Shown here: piece by piece, positions 1 through 14,400 of the stretch
Layout of the letters: each line of letters opens with the position of its first letter
Numbering within the stretch: the stretch's first letter is position 1
DNA from: Nautilus pompilius
Lineage: Eukaryota > Mollusca > Cephalopoda > Nautilida > Nautilidae
DNA length: 64,000 nucleotides
Assembly: GCA_018389105.1 (NCBI GenBank)
Contig: JACATO010000689.1
Location: 914,501-978,500, forward strand
Reading direction: 5' to 3'
The notes under the pieces: model-generated
What the model saw: the letters and a program-made list of their open reading frames with translations, nothing else
Told to the model about the DNA's origin: nothing
Databases searched by the model: none
Translations under genes and position numbers: made by a program

Positions 1-1313
1 TTATTTTGGTGATTATATTATTGAATTTTAAATATTTTATAATCTGTTTTAATTTGTTCATGGATACGATTTGTTTATTTGTATTATGATAACTCAAATT
101 CAATAAAATCTAAACCGTTAGTTCCATGCAAATATGCTTTCACCTGCAAGTTTTTGAGCGGTAGTGTACGCGCATATATGAATGTGTATATGTGGGTTTG
201 GTTTACTACATATGTAGAGAAGTGTATCGCATGTGCATTATGTTTGATAGAAATTAATTGAAATTGAAATAAGTCAAGGGAAAAGAAGACGGACGAGTTA
301 GCAGGCAGAAGGCATCGAACAATGAGATGACCGAACGGGGGAAGGAAGTACAAAGATGGGCAATAAGTTTTACCAAAATGTGGAAACTAAAACCGTTCAA
401 ATCTAAATAATCGCTGGCTTGATGCTGATTCTGTACAAACTGCGTCTAACAAAGAGATCGTCGATCTCCGCGCTCCTAGCGGCGGGCGAAGACCGAACGT
501 GATGACACGAATATCGAAATGAAAGAAAATTAATGGGACTTGAGCAGATGTCGTCGACGTACACAAAGGGTAGCTGCACGGAAGCAGTTTCTATCTGATT
601 GTCTACCTGTTCCCTCAGTAAAGAGACTTCTACACGAAAAGAAAACAAGAACAAAAGCTACGTTCTTCGCTTTTCTTTTTCTAAAAAAAATATTTTATGA
701 TTATAATACTAACATTTAGGAAAAACTTCTGATTACTTTAAAATACTGTACATTCTGGAAATATTTCCCCTCATCAACAAAGCAAATAAATTGTACATCG
801 TTTTATTGGTAGACCACACTGGAAATTCGTCAACGTGCCGGATATCTACTGCACAAATGTTGTCGAGCATAAAAACAAACGTTTGTGGCGGACTTCGGAA
901 AGAAAACACGACTCAGAGGGCGACTGAGAGCCAGGGTTTAGCTGAGTAAACACTGGAGACTAGTATCAGCGGAACACTGAGCCGACGGTTTCAGCAAGAA
1001 GTACGCTTATGTAATCGAATAACTTTGCTTCCACTGTACGCCAAACACTTGCTGTTTGGATATTATCAAACACTGGCTGGTTATTTTGGACGCCACTCGA
1101 TGACGTCAACACGGCAACCTCCACACGCAGAGGTTAGACATTTGACAAGACTACTTCTTGAACTGATGCTGAACACGTTTCCAATCAAAATTGTTGGGCT
1201 TTGACGCAATAAACGGGCCTTTATTTATATAAACAGGAGGGGGAGAGAGAGAGATGGTACACTTAGTCCAAAGAAATGAAAACTATACGACAGCGTTGCA
1301 TTTCTTTTTGATT
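1..1313. other. Upstream intergenic sequence
   Basis: No exon could be supported here on either strand; the open frames are short and lack splice context. The stretch from about 830 to 1,200 is less AT-rich than its surroundings and has one perfect CRE octamer, TGACGTCA, at 1,101-1,108. It could be a distal regulatory segment or the edge of a neighbouring gene, but nothing decides this. Confidence 0.4.
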
Positions 1314-1550
1314 GTTCTCTCTCTCTCTCTAGAACTGAAGTCATCTCTCTCTCTCTCTAGAACTGACGTCATCTCGCTCTCTCTCTAGAACTGAAGTCAT
1401 CTCTCTCTCTAGAACTGACGTCATCTCTCTTTCTCTCTCTAGAACTGAAGTCATCTCTCTCTCTCTCTAGAACTGACGTCATCTCTCTCTCTCTCTCTAG
1501 AACTGACGTCATCTCTCTCTCTCTAGAACTGACGTCATCTCTCTCTCTCT
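1314..1550. repeat. CT-rich minisatellite with CRE-like octamers
   Basis: Eight tandem units, each a variable (CT)n run followed by TAGAACTGAMGTCAT. The octamer in the units is TGAAGTCA in the first, third and fifth, and the palindromic CRE TGACGTCA in the other five. Unit length varies only through the CT run, as expected for slippage. Open frames across it are low-complexity artefacts. It lies about 3.7 kb upstream of the MMD start codon. Confidence 0.9.
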
Positions 1551-4540
1551 GGCCCATTATTTAAATTTTAAAAAAACCAAAAAAATACTGTGTTATGCTT
1601 ACTGAATTATTTTCTCTTTTGGTAAACGGTAGCAGAATTATTTTGCATTCAACCAAAATAATTCGTTTGCAAAGTGTATCTGTTTCTCGTTTTTTTTTTT
1701 TTATTCACCGCGAGACTTGAATCAGGAGAATAATATCCAGCTAATCGTCAGTAAACATTATCTGAGTTGTAAAAGGTTTAGTTCAGTCACTGCAGTAGAA
1801 AGAAAGCACGCTCGATAAACGCCTTGGTATTTTTTGTTACCATTTTTGTTTTTTTTTTATTAGTAGAAATAAAATCATCAGTAAACTAATGTTCGCATAC
1901 ACCGGCTAATCAAAGCGTGGAGATATCACGTGATATTGTCATTAAATGTAAATATACTCACAACAAAAATTATATGTAGAGAGAGAGAGACTAAATGAAC
2001 AATATTTAAATCAGATAAATCTACGACCTAATATTTGTGAACCTCGATTTTGCAAAAATGTACGATCAATTTTCAAAATTAATTTTGATAAATTAACAAT
2101 CACTAGTTGGATAATTTTTAATGAATCCGTCTGAAAGAGTGACACAAGGTTACCTATGACGCGTGACACTTACATTTGCTACAATTTCCAGAACTTCTAG
2201 CGAAATAATAGGATTATACTAATACGTAAATAATAATATGACATTTATTTTTGTGGTAACATTTTAAAGCCTCCAGCCTTTTCAAAAATAAATTCATATT
2301 TTCCACACCAATTCCTTTCAATCTAATTTGATCACGTGCTTATTTTTGGAAAATATTATTACTAATCACCCAAAATTTATTTCACCTTGTGTGCTTTCAA
2401 GATATTTCGTTACAAGTTAGTATAATTTATTCTTGTGAAGCATTTCTTTGTTCGTTTTGGCAATATAGACTTCATATAATTTTCAGTACTAAAACTACTA
2501 AACTGATTATCAATGTTAGTTCTCATTTTTCTAAATTATTTTTTTTTCTGTTTCCACACGAATGATTATATATCGTCAATTATACATTCCCATTTTTAAA
2601 AAAAAGTCTTTGTTATGCTTTAATAGAGAACAAAAAATCTGTAATTTCACTAGATATTAAAATAGTATTATGGCCGTAAGTTTTCTGCGGATCGAGTTAT
2701 TTCCTCTGACTTAATTTATTTTCCTACATTCACCTGGCATAACATCGCCTCACTCCAGAAAACATACTTCATTGTATATTATCTGCTTTAATAGGTTTTA
2801 ATCACATTACAGCATGCAATAACAAAAAGAAAAAGATATGGATGCCATATAAGGGGAGGTAATTGAATAACAGAGAATAAAGTGTCGTTAGTGGGAAGGA
2901 AGGAAGAAAATGGACGATAGTGTTTAATGATACGTTTTGAGACTCTCTCGGTGTTACATATGTACTGTAGTACCACGTAGCATAGCCATTAACCTGGGAT
3001 AAGACGCCATAAGCCACCGGAACAACCGAGCAAGTGGTATTAAATATTAATAACTGCGCTGATAATGCTGAATACGAAGCTAACGAAAGCTCGACGAGCA
3101 ATAATAGCCACAAACCTAAACCCGAAATAAATCGGCAATTAAATGGATAACTTTAGCGCAGATCTGAACCTTACAGTCGCCACTAAGACAATTGAAATCA
3201 TTTGCTTCCTTCCAAGGACTCACTCGTAAAAATAATAAAAAAATAATAATAATCTTAAACAGTTTTTCTGGGCGATGTGAAAGGAAAGTTTCATCACCTA
3301 TGTTAAAACAACATTATTAAAAAGATTAATCTATTTGTCTGCATGCAAATTAAGTATTTTTGTGGCTATAGAGAGAAATTGTAATAATAAAAATTCGATA
3401 ATTTTGAAAATCTGTTTGCCGAAAATTGGTTAAGGTGTTAATAATTAAAGGGAGACAACTTTATAGTATTTGATTCTCTGGCGCGGGTGTTCCGATTGTT
3501 ACAAATATTCCCAACCGATACACGGTTCCATTTACATAAATGTGGGATCAAATTTGATATTCGTTATTGTGCATGGCGAAGCTCTTTAAAATAAAGCATC
3601 TTTATGTAGTACATATACTGTTCAAATCACTCGGATAGAAAAAATGAACGTTTCACCTGCCGGCGAAAAGCACCCTTTTTAATGTGAAATTACAAAGTGA
3701 GATAGGTTAAGTCTCCCTCCACGATGATGACTCATTTCAGATTGGATTGGAAGAGGTTTTACAGTATCGCGGGGGCAAATGATATTCACCTGTCTTCGAC
3801 AAGCAACATTTTTGTGCAAACAAATATCAGATATTCATTTCTCACCGTTTATTTTCAGTTGTTACAAAGATTATCGTGCTTCCGCTGATTGACTGATTTC
3901 CTTTTCTTATCACCTCCCGTATATATATATCGTCAGTGTATTCATTTATTCATAAAAATAAGGCTTTATACTCTCTCTATCTGCCTTCTCTCTTTGTTTT
4001 ATCTCTGTCGGTATATATATGCCTCTCTCTATTTGTCTATCTGCCTTCTCTCTGTCGGTATATATATGCCTCTCTCTCTCTCTCTCGTGCAGTATCTCAA
4101 AAAGAGAATTACTACTGAACAAAAGACACCAACACTATTCTGAGGTTGTAATGTAGCTCATATTTTACATCAAGAGAACAATTAGGAATATATAGAGGAG
4201 AGCGAGAATGCAAACCGAACTTACGAATTAAGACTTTTAACAGCGAGTCAAAAAATTTTTTTTCTCTCTCCAATTTTCAGCTTTAGCAGGTCTGAAGGCA
4301 GTTAGCGAGGCAGGAATTAACTAAGGTTGGTGGTATTCCTGATTTATTCAGAATTGATTGTGTGTGGTCTGCATGTTTCAGTCAATTAGTCTAATGTCTC
4401 GCTAAAACCAAATTTTTCATTATACTGGGTAAACTCTAAAAATAAAAAAAAAAAATTTTAATTACAAAGTCGTTGGTTCTAACAAATGCGATAATGTTTA
4501 TCAGTAACCTCGCCAGTTTGTTGTATTTTAGCAGGCAGTG
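1551..4540. other. AT-rich intergenic sequence, no gene seen
   Basis: Very AT-rich sequence with homopolymer runs. I found no coding frame with splice sites and no recognisable mobile element. The only structure noticed is the small duplication near 4.0 kb listed separately. Confidence 0.4.
3977..4086. repeat. Two-copy tandem duplication with CT and TA runs
   Basis: A unit of roughly 45-55 bp occurs twice in tandem. It contains CTATCTGCCTTCTCTCT, then CTGTCGGTATATATATGCC and a CT run. The second copy grades into a pure CT microsatellite at about 4,071-4,085. Confidence 0.6.
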
Positions 4541-5232
4541 CTACAGCACTAATTGCGATGGATGGCCAACTACCTGAAAAAATACCACACGCGGAAAGAT
4601 TGGACCGGCAGGGGGAGAGGTCAGCAAGCAGCGACACCTGGCGTTAATTATTATTACTAATAACGTCTCCGAGCTGAAATGTTGGCCGGTGCATTCGATG
4701 GTTTTGTTCGCGGAGGAAGAAAGAGATCAATACTTCGACACGAAAACCCGTCTTCCCACGTTTCTCCTTTCAAGTGTTCATATTAAAGAAGAAGAGAAAA
4801 CTATCGTGCGGCTGATGTCCAGCAACACAAACCTTTTTCCTGCCATCAGTCCATGGACCCCCCCCCCCCGGGGGTCGATGGAGCGCTGAACTAATGGCGC
4901 CACCGTCCGGAGTTCCTGCTAAATGAAACCACTCGCAGCGAGAAGTTCGGCGGCCCAGAAGAAACATCGAACTTGGGGGTTAATCGAATATCGTCGGATT
5001 TCCGGGTCATCTCCGTAAATGCCCCCCCCGGCCCCCAGGGTTTATTTGAAAACTCGAACATGGCAGATTGGTGCATAATTATAAATTACTTTCGTAGTTG
5101 TGCAGATAACGGACCCCGGGTCCACGACATCGTTGGGATGTAGCAGCAGCTGTCGCTGGACGCTTCATCCCTGCACCACGGATCGACCGCATCCTTGCCC
5201 GAAGGCGGCGACAGGTCTCTCGTCCGCCTTCA
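4541..5232 (+). promoter_or_regulatory. GC-rich 5' region of the MMD-like gene
   Basis: Base composition changes sharply here: 4,850-5,260 is rich in GC and CpG with C/G homopolymers, unlike the flanking DNA. It leads directly into the first coding exon. The coding frame is open back to a TAA at 5,107-5,109 with no other ATG, so this is probably promoter plus 5' untranslated region. No TATA box was convincing, and the transcription start cannot be fixed by eye. Confidence 0.45.
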
Positions 5233-5411
5233 ATGGCTGATATGGACAGATCGCGAATCAGGTGAGCACCGTGTGGATGGATGTGTGTGTGTGTGTGTGC
5301 TGAGGATAGAGCTTCCTTCCAGTATCATTTACCTCTGAGGGTAGATAAAGGATACTACAAACTAGAAGACAACCTACTGTTTGCGCGAGGGTGCTTGAAA
5401 CAATAACAACA

Positions 5412-5470
<59 letters not shown>

Positions 5471-8400
5471 CCTCTGCTGTAGGGATCCCATCGTTAATTG
5501 TTTCGGTTGGAATAATCGAGGCCAAAAGAATGTGAGCAGATTCTAGAACGTAATTCTGCAATCTTACGACCGTTTCTCAGCTAATTCAAACTTGTTCAAA
5601 AGAAAAGAGAAATATAATAATAAGTAGGTATAGGGGCCCCAGGGGGGGTCCCATCCTTGGTTTAGAACTGAAAGAGGTAAAGAAAATCCCGTTGAATGTA
5701 ATTAATATACATCGCTGCACGTATTGAGTGAAGACGAACCCTCCTGTACAGTCACAGGCTGACTGGGGACGCCTTCTGAAGCGACACACGCACGTTTAAT
5801 ATTAAAAGAGCGGGTCTTAGTCATAATGGATAGCATTTATTAGCCCCGTCTCCAGGGTCCTTGTCCGCCGGTCTGGAAGATCTACTCGTTGCACGCGCGT
5901 TTTAGAAGGAACGGGCACGCAGCAGGCACCGGTAAAAGCGATCCTTTAGCGTTATAGGATTCCAAGGGCTCTATGCTGGCCCCCTTTTCAAATATGTGCC
6001 ACCCCTCCACTTTCCAAGCATATTCAAATTAGGGTCAAAACAAGCACTTACTGATATCATATTTCCGTGGTCTTCAGCTACTTTTCTAACTCCCTGTTAC
6101 CGGATGCGCTTCCTTTCTGTTGAAAGGCACCTTGCTTTATTACTATTCATGGACCTGAGAGGAAGAAAATGATGTTCATAAACCCGGCCGTTAAACATCG
6201 GATTCCAGTCCTAATTATTTTTTCTATTTAAAAAAATTTTTTTTTTACAATGATGAAAGAAAACTTATCCTCTAAATTTATGGATGGCACCGCCCTCGAG
6301 CATTTGTGCGGTTCCCCCTTCTGCCATTCACTAACTAAAACAGCAGACCTGGGTGATGGTCTTTCATTGCGCAATTAAAGGAACACAGTCGTTTTCCCCG
6401 AACGAGACGCACAAGAAACAATTAAACAGTGTAATCTGTTAGTCAATAAACCCCAGAGCTGAATGGCGGCTTTGCTCATTTAAATACTGGAAGTTGCTTC
6501 TGTAATCTATAACTCATTCAAAAAATTTTTACTTTTTAAAAAATGATATATTTAATTCAAAACATTCTTGAAAGGGAACATATAAACAAAGCAACGTTTT
6601 AAGAAGCGTCAGGGTTACTGAACCAGGAGGAACTTGTAGCTTTGCAGTCTTTCGAGCCGTCATCTGGATGTGAGGCAGCATCATACTGTGGTGCGGAATC
6701 ACAGCTGAGACGCACGCACATCTTTCAAATCTCTCTTCACGAAGCATAACGGAAGCAACTCGCGAAAATACTGCATGCAGTAGATGAGGATGGTAGTGGA
6801 GAAACAGGGAACAAAGAATTGTCTATTAACCTGGTTCGTTACCTGTGCATTACAGAAGACGTCTGGTTCTGACACCTCGAAATTAGACATGCCACCTAGC
6901 GGCTCCAGCAAACAATAAGCCGTGATCGTTTTATAAGGTCTACGTAGAATGTTCATTGTTACTATTTCAATTTTTTTTTCGTAGCCTCCGTTTATTTGGT
7001 TGCTTTTGTTTTTTGTATTTCTTTTGTAGCTTTATAAATCAGCTTTAACGAGAACCCTTTCCAACCTCTCCTACTTCACCACCGAGGCAAATTTCTGAAA
7101 TAAAGGTATTATTTTTGGGGGCTTCTACCACCTTGCCACACATCAAACCACGCCCTTTAATAGCTCCTCCTGTCGATAATTAAGTGCACTGACACCCCTC
7201 CCCTACCTTTTCCACCACTCTGTAAGGTTACATTGATACCTTTTTGTTACCTCACCTGCCACCCACTGATTCGTGCACTGTCATTATTTTTAAAGGAAGC
7301 CGTTCAATGTTCTTGTCTCAACAATGTTCTCAGACTTTTAACTTTTTCTTAGAAATTGAAACTTAAGGCAGTCAGGGTGATAGGAAAGTTTCTTGTTTTT
7401 GTTTTTGCAATGTACTGATGGGGTAGCTGATTCCCGAAGTGCAAAGGGTGATGGGAATAAGCTACATTACATCACCAGAGGTATTATAATGGGAACAAAC
7501 TACATTACAGAGGGTGATGGGAATAAGCTACATTACATCACCAGAGGTATTATAATGGAAACAAACTACATTACAGAGGGTGATGGGAATAAGCTACATT
7601 ACATCACCAGAGGTATTATAATGGAAACAAACTACATTACAGAGGGTGATGGGAATAAGCTACATTACATCACCAGAGGTATTATAATGGGAACAAACTA
7701 CATTACAGAGGGTGATGGGAATAAGCTACATTACATCACCAGAGGTATTATAATGGGAACAAACTACATTACAGAGGGTGATGGGAATAAGCTACATTAC
7801 ATCACCAGAGGTATTATAATGGGAACAAACTACATTACAGAGGGTGATGGGAATAAGCTACATTACATCACCAGAGGTATTATAATGGAAACAAACTACA
7901 TTACAGAGGGTGATGGGGAATAAGCTACATTACACCACCAGAGGTATTATAATGGGAACAAACTACACTACAGAGGGTGATGGGAATAGGCTACATTACA
8001 TCATCATCAGATCACCAGAGGCATAATAGCAATAAACTACCTTAGAAGGTGATGGGAATAAGCTACATTAGCGGGTGATGCTTGTTCGCTCTCAACGACG
8101 AGGAACTCTTCACCAGAGAAAACCTGGCTCTACCGACATTTCACGAGGCCAAGCGACGATAGCCGAATGTGACCGTTGTATGTCGCCATTTTAACCACTT
8201 GTTCATGTACACAGCCTCTGGCGCTGAATACTCGGTTATGGGGTAGTTGACTGAGTGTTAATGGATACTGCTTACTTCATAGCTCGGCTGGGAAAGATAA
8301 TAAGAGTACCCCCGCAGGTTAGTGCCGAGTAAGATATCCGACTGTGTGTTACCCACGGGCAACCCTCCGGTAACCAGTAGCAACACGGCAGTTCTCGTAT

Positions 8401-11400
8401 CCGCCTCCTCCTCCTTTGACTGTGTCGGGGCAAAAATAAGCGACAGCCTTGTATTTTCCATTTTCAATTCCGAGATGAAAAATGATTCCCTCATCGCAGA
8501 ATTTTGATCAGTTCTTTCTCTCCTACGAGCTCCACTCCACTCCATTTTACTGTCTGTAGTGTCTGTTATTTACTGGCTGTTTTGAGGCTAATTAGTGATG
8601 GCACTAGGAACGAAGAGTATACGCTTATACACTGGTTATTATGACCTTACCTGGACCTGCACACACTTTTTCTGAATAACAGCCAGGAACCGACTAGGAA
8701 GGGAATCCACAGGTGTTGGTGGAATGCGCCTTCATTAATGCTGTGTGCGAGGTCTGGAATCTGTGGCACGTTCCTCGAACCGTGAGCGCACATCGTGGCA
8801 CCTGAACAGAAGAGACCACATGGGAAAGGTCAGGTGATTTGTGTGTCTTCCTCTGTCTTCTCCCATGTTGAAACGAGACCCATCAGAACAGAAATCACTT
8901 ATTGCCAGCTGTTAGTCCGGTGTCCTGCTCCTTACACCACATATGGGCATCCTTCCATGTTGGTAACTGTGATCAGTGGTCTCCCAAGTCCTTTTGTGTC
9001 CCAAAGTACAGCTCTTCATTGATTGTCTCTGGTAGTTGATTTAGCATTTGATCACAATTGGGCCTTATTGTCCTCGCTAATCACTTCCCTTTTGTGTCTG
9101 TGATTGTGGCCGCAAGTTTCCCCTCACAGCAGACACCAATAAAACTGTCTTGGATGCTGTGGCACCCACTGTTATGCCTCTTCCAAATAGTCTCTTTACC
9201 TTTCTCGTATCTGTTAGACTGACTGCAAATGTGCTTGTCCAGATCATAAGTCACCTGTCATTATCGAGTGGTCAACCTAACTTGCACCTGAAACTCAGGC
9301 AAGGCCCAAGTCTGAAAATATACATTGATCCTAATAAAGTGGCCATTCAGTGTATGTGTAAAATGTAATATTTATGATGGTTTTGTGCATGGAATTCAAA
9401 TTTGCTTCACATGTTTGTACAACAAAGTGAAAAAACAAAGTATTTTTAAGATTATAGCTGTTATTAAGGTAATTAGATATGACCTGATTGCACTTAATTG
9501 TATCTCATTAGGAAATGCTGATAATTTAGTTCCTATTTGTTCTGAAGTGTGCACAGAAAGCGAAAAGAATTATTAATGCTCACCCATTAGATATCAAACT
9601 ATACACAGGTGACTACTGTTTATGTTCATGGCCTGTTGCTGAATATGAATACAATTAATTTTAGAAATGTCTGAGCACAATTACTCAGTCAAATTTGTGT
9701 CCTGTTTTCTTGAGTTGTTTTTTTTTTTAAGAAATTTTTTATAATAATAGAAAGAAGACAAATTTAAACCATTTCATTGCCAGTTTCCCTACTTGTCACT
9801 TACTGAATATTAGTATTTCAAGTTTTAGGTCTATCTCTGCATGAAAATACAGGTAGCTATACAGTGTACAGTTTTAATTTTTTTTAAAAAAAACCCATCA
9901 TGTTAAGTTTTGAATGATGTGTAGATACACAAGTACACAAAAATATATAGCTATGTTATTGATTATTACTTGACCTTATAAACATCAATCATAAACTTGC
10001 CACCATTCCTTGTGATTCCTGTGTAAGGACGGATCAGCCAGACATAAAAACAAGTGCTCATTGCAAGCATGAAGGGATACCAACTAACAGGGATCATGCT
10101 GTGACATCTGTAGAAGACATCGTACTTTAAGAATCCGCCTTTTATTAGATATCTTAGAGTTCGTGCATATTTTCACTGATTATTTTGAAGAAAGCTATTG
10201 CCATCTGCATCTCTAACATCTTTGCCTTGCCATATATAAACACAACAGGTTGAGCAAACAGATGACTACAAAAGCTTTTTTCTCCTGATTTAACTGTTGA
10301 GCACTATTTCTCACACTGACAGTTTTGCTTATTTATAAGAGGGTTTGTCTCTCTGTAGCATGATATTCATGCAGTAAAAATCTAATAGTGACTACACTAG
10401 ACAATTCTTATCTACTCCTAATAGACTGATCTGGCACTTTTTTTAGCACACGTTTGCTTTTAGAATGGGAAACTTATTTATTTGTGGTCTACTTTTCTTT
10501 TGAGCTTCATGGCCTTTTCATGAGGATTCTGACTACAAATGTGACACCACATTGATGACTATTTAGGTTGCAGATGTACTTTACTAGAGATTACTTATAT
10601 AGGCACTCATTGTTGATTTTTGGAGTTTTCATTAAACAAGCTGAAGTAGCTTGGCTTTTGGCTTTAATTTTTGGGAATTAAACTCTTTTCACTATCCTTG
10701 CTTATACACTGCTACTGTGCTTCATTTTAAGCTGAGATCTTTGGCACCAGAAATAGAAATTTGAAAGTGTTAAATCTCTTTCTGCCAACTCTAGCTAGCA
10801 TCAAATTATTTTAGAATTTCTCTTTGTATTTACAAATTTATTTTGGGATCACTTTTTCAGTATAAAGAATAACTCCTGGATATGAGTTGCCACTTTCAGG
10901 TATCCTGTCATTTTACTATTTAGAGTTTGTTATTTTGCCCCTAAATTGCTCCCTCAATGTGCATACAAAGTCAACAGTGCCCAGAGAAATAAATGAATTC
11001 ATAGCCTATGGTTTGCTTCCCAAAAGAATGTATTTCTTTTCAGGCTTTTTACCCTTAGAAGTTGTCTTAACATTTTAATTTTAAAAAACCAATAGAAGTA
11101 TGACTTAGTTAAGCATTGAGAATTCTGAATTTCTTACAATAAATATTCATTTGGAGTACAAAAATCTATAAACATGGCCTCTGTAACTTGTACTGATTGC
11201 CTGAAGGTTCTTAACAAGAAAGAAAATCTTATTCTTTGTAGGAAGGAATAATAATAATCCTTGTACTTTATGGATAAATTGACTTTTCTGTTGACTTTCC
11301 CTTTTGTAGTATGTATATTGAGACTCATAAAGATTGATTTTGAATAAATAAATATGAGATATGAAAATCCTGCTTGTTCAGTGCATAATTAGAACAGAAC

Positions 11401-14400
11401 AGGTACAAGAGAATTGATTTTATTTCTAAGTTTATTACTGCTTGACATTGGTTATTATTGTTCCAATGACTTTGGGTGTGGTGCAGATTGAACTTTGAAA
11501 ACTGGTTTAGAAGCAAAGGGTTGTTACTGCCAGTCCCTTTGAGAACTAGGTTGTCAGTTACTGCAATGTTGAGAATTATTGTATACTATGTATTGCGAAT
11601 AAACACAGTATTTAACTGACAATATTAAATTATTAAAGGAATAATGCAGTCAGTGATTTTTAAAAAAAGAATTATATTTCGTTGTGTGTATGGATTTTTA
11701 AAAATCTTATTTGCTAAAAAAAATCTTTCAAAATACATGTAAGAAATGTTTTGTGTCAAGTTTTACTGGGTTTAAGCCTAACTTAGTTCAGCTGTCAGTT
11801 GGAAAATACTGTTGCTAGGGAAGTTTACAAATTTATAAAAAAATTTTCTGCTTTGCTTTGGAAAAATTAATACTGGAGGCTGTGATATTTAGCATGAGCA
11901 TTCAAATCTAAGAAAATAATGGTAAAATAACTTTATGATGGTATATTATTTTCAATTCACCTAGCTGAAGTTCTTGTTGCAATATAGAAAACCAGAAAGT
12001 ATGATAGCTTCTTACAAACCTCTGTCTTAATAAAACCATTTGATTTGTATGATCAGGTGTCACTGTTGACTAAATAGAGGATGGCTATTGCAAGTAGAAA
12101 TTTTTGTACAGTCTGGTCCACTCAGTAATTTTCAGTATGCTTGGTTTTATGTTAGACATAAAACCTTTAATCTAAACGCACAACAATTGTTCAACAATAA
12201 AACTTCTTTCCTTATTCATTTGATAAAAATGTTTTAAAACTAACATGGCAGTTTGGAAATGAATAGGTGCTATTTGCAACAATAAAATATTTGTACCAAC
12301 CAGAAATTCTGGAATTTTTCATAATAATCTAGATGATTCCTGATCTTTCTTTTGTACCCTGGACACTGTCAGAACCTTTCTTTCAATCTAGGAAATTCTG
12401 AAGATTTCTACATGACTTTTTCAAGTATAGCATGTAATTTTTCAGCAAACAATTGTATGCATGGAGTGTTAGTGATTGTGATAGACAGTTGACTGCTATG
12501 TCAAGAAGGGGCCTGACATGTTCAGAAATTGTTGAAAAACTTAGCTGTTGGCAGGATTATTGGAAAAATTAAGGAAAGTGGAGGATCAGCAAAAACTGTC
12601 ACCAAGGAAAGAATGGGTTTTGGCAAGACTTCAAGAAAAGGATATGTTTGTTTGTGCTATATTAGCTAGAGATTTTAAAGAAAGTATTGCCAAGAAGATA
12701 TTGATAACAATGGCATACATCCCAGTTAAAATACCAAGATATAAAACCAAAAGAGATTTACATTATGTGAAATACTAAAATTGGCAAGTAGAAAATTGGA
12801 CAAGGGTGATATTTGCCGATGAACATTCACTTAATCTTTATCAAACTATATTTTACCAATCCAAAAATATCCAGAAAGTGTTCACATTTGGGTCTGTTTA
12901 TTTGCTAATGGTTAAAGAAATTTGATAATTCTGCCAAAAGGAACATCAGTGAATGCAAATTGTTATTTGAATCTTATAAAAACAGATTTTGAAGAATCTG
13001 TTAAGAAACTTCATTCTGATGGTGTAAGTTAGATTTTACATGATAAAGCACCGTGTCACGCAGTGAAGTAAGTCCTTTTTTGTTAAAACAACAATTACAT
13101 CCATTGGTTTGAAGATTTACCTGGGTATTCTCCTGATTTAAGTCCATTTAAGAACATATGGATAGTGGTGGGAAAATATATTACAAAACAAAAACATCCA
13201 AAGAATGGAGAAGAATCAGCACAAGTTAAGGAGACTTGAAAATATTTTATTATACAAGATGCCCATTGAAACAGTGCCAGGTAGAATTAAAAACAGTAAT
13301 TAAAAAACCAAGATTACTAGTCAAAATATTAACTATTTATTTTCGCTGTTATAATTTCAGGATGTTTTTTGAATAATTTTTCTTTGTTTGTTGATAAATA
13401 ATTGATAAAAAACCCAATCACTTTTACACGGCTTTTAAAAAAAAATTGTATAAACATCGACATTTACTAACTGGGCCAATTTTACTGTATATGTAGGCTT
13501 TTATGGATGATGCTTAAGGTACACTTGATATTATTTTAGAACTAGACCTTGAAATATGTTTTTATTAATTATCTTAAAAAATTCATTTTAATAGATTGTT
13601 CCTTTTTCAATTTATCTACTGTTATTTTATTATGCATAAATCTTTTTGAATCCTGTCCCATATTTCATCATCTTGAAATAAAGACATGCACATGAATGGC
13701 TGAAGTTGATGATAGATTTGTCTCTCAAACAGCACAACTCTAAAGTATGTGGAAATTTTTAAAAATTATTTTTATTGTTTGTTTTGTATTAGTAAAGCTG
13801 GAAGTTTGAACTTGCACTCGGTATACTTGTTAGAAAATGTAATATGTATAATTACATAAAAATGACTCTTATTGTTAAAGCTTTACTGTTTGAGCCCCAG
13901 TGAGAATTTGAAATTGAGCCATAAAAAGATAAATAGCTGATGTGATAGGTTGTAGTATCAGATTAAGAATTAGTTTTTGGCAGCTTTATAAAACACTTTT
14001 GGTTTAATTTGATAAGTACAAAGGTAGTGCAAATAAAAGTTTAATACTTGTGGATGTAATATATTGTTTGTAAACTTTGCACAGAGATGGCACCACTATA
14101 TGACTGATATGCAATGTGTGCTAAAAGATGGTGGTTGATGATATAAATGTTAAAATGAAACAGAATGATTGCAGTTTTTTACTAAGAATGCACAAAGACA
14201 TTTCCAATCACAACTGCAAACACTGAGAGGAAGTATTCATGCCATGGAGGACTGTCACATGCACCTGAGTTAGAAGACTTGCTGAAGAATTCCCTACTGG
14301 TTTTTGTGAGTATGGAAAACTATATTCCATCAGCATCAAGGTTTTCCTGGGGTGTCAGTTTATTGGTTTCCAAAAGAATAAACAGGTTTCGAGAGTATGA

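Noticed and set aside
1369-1557. Arg/Glu/Ser-rich - strand frame
   Set aside because: Low-complexity translation of the CT minisatellite.
5258-5561. Poly-Ile and poly-Asn frames
   Set aside because: Translations of the ATT microsatellite.
7393-7923. 176-codon open frame with a 22-residue repeat
   Set aside because: It is produced by a minisatellite whose unit length is divisible by three; there is no splice, start or composition support.
7444-8060. CRISPR-like regular repeats
   Set aside because: The units are contiguous with no unique spacers, and the context is a eukaryotic intron.
12548-12778. A 76-residue host gene
   Set aside because: It is the N-terminal piece of a Tc1 transposase inside an element with termini and TA duplications.
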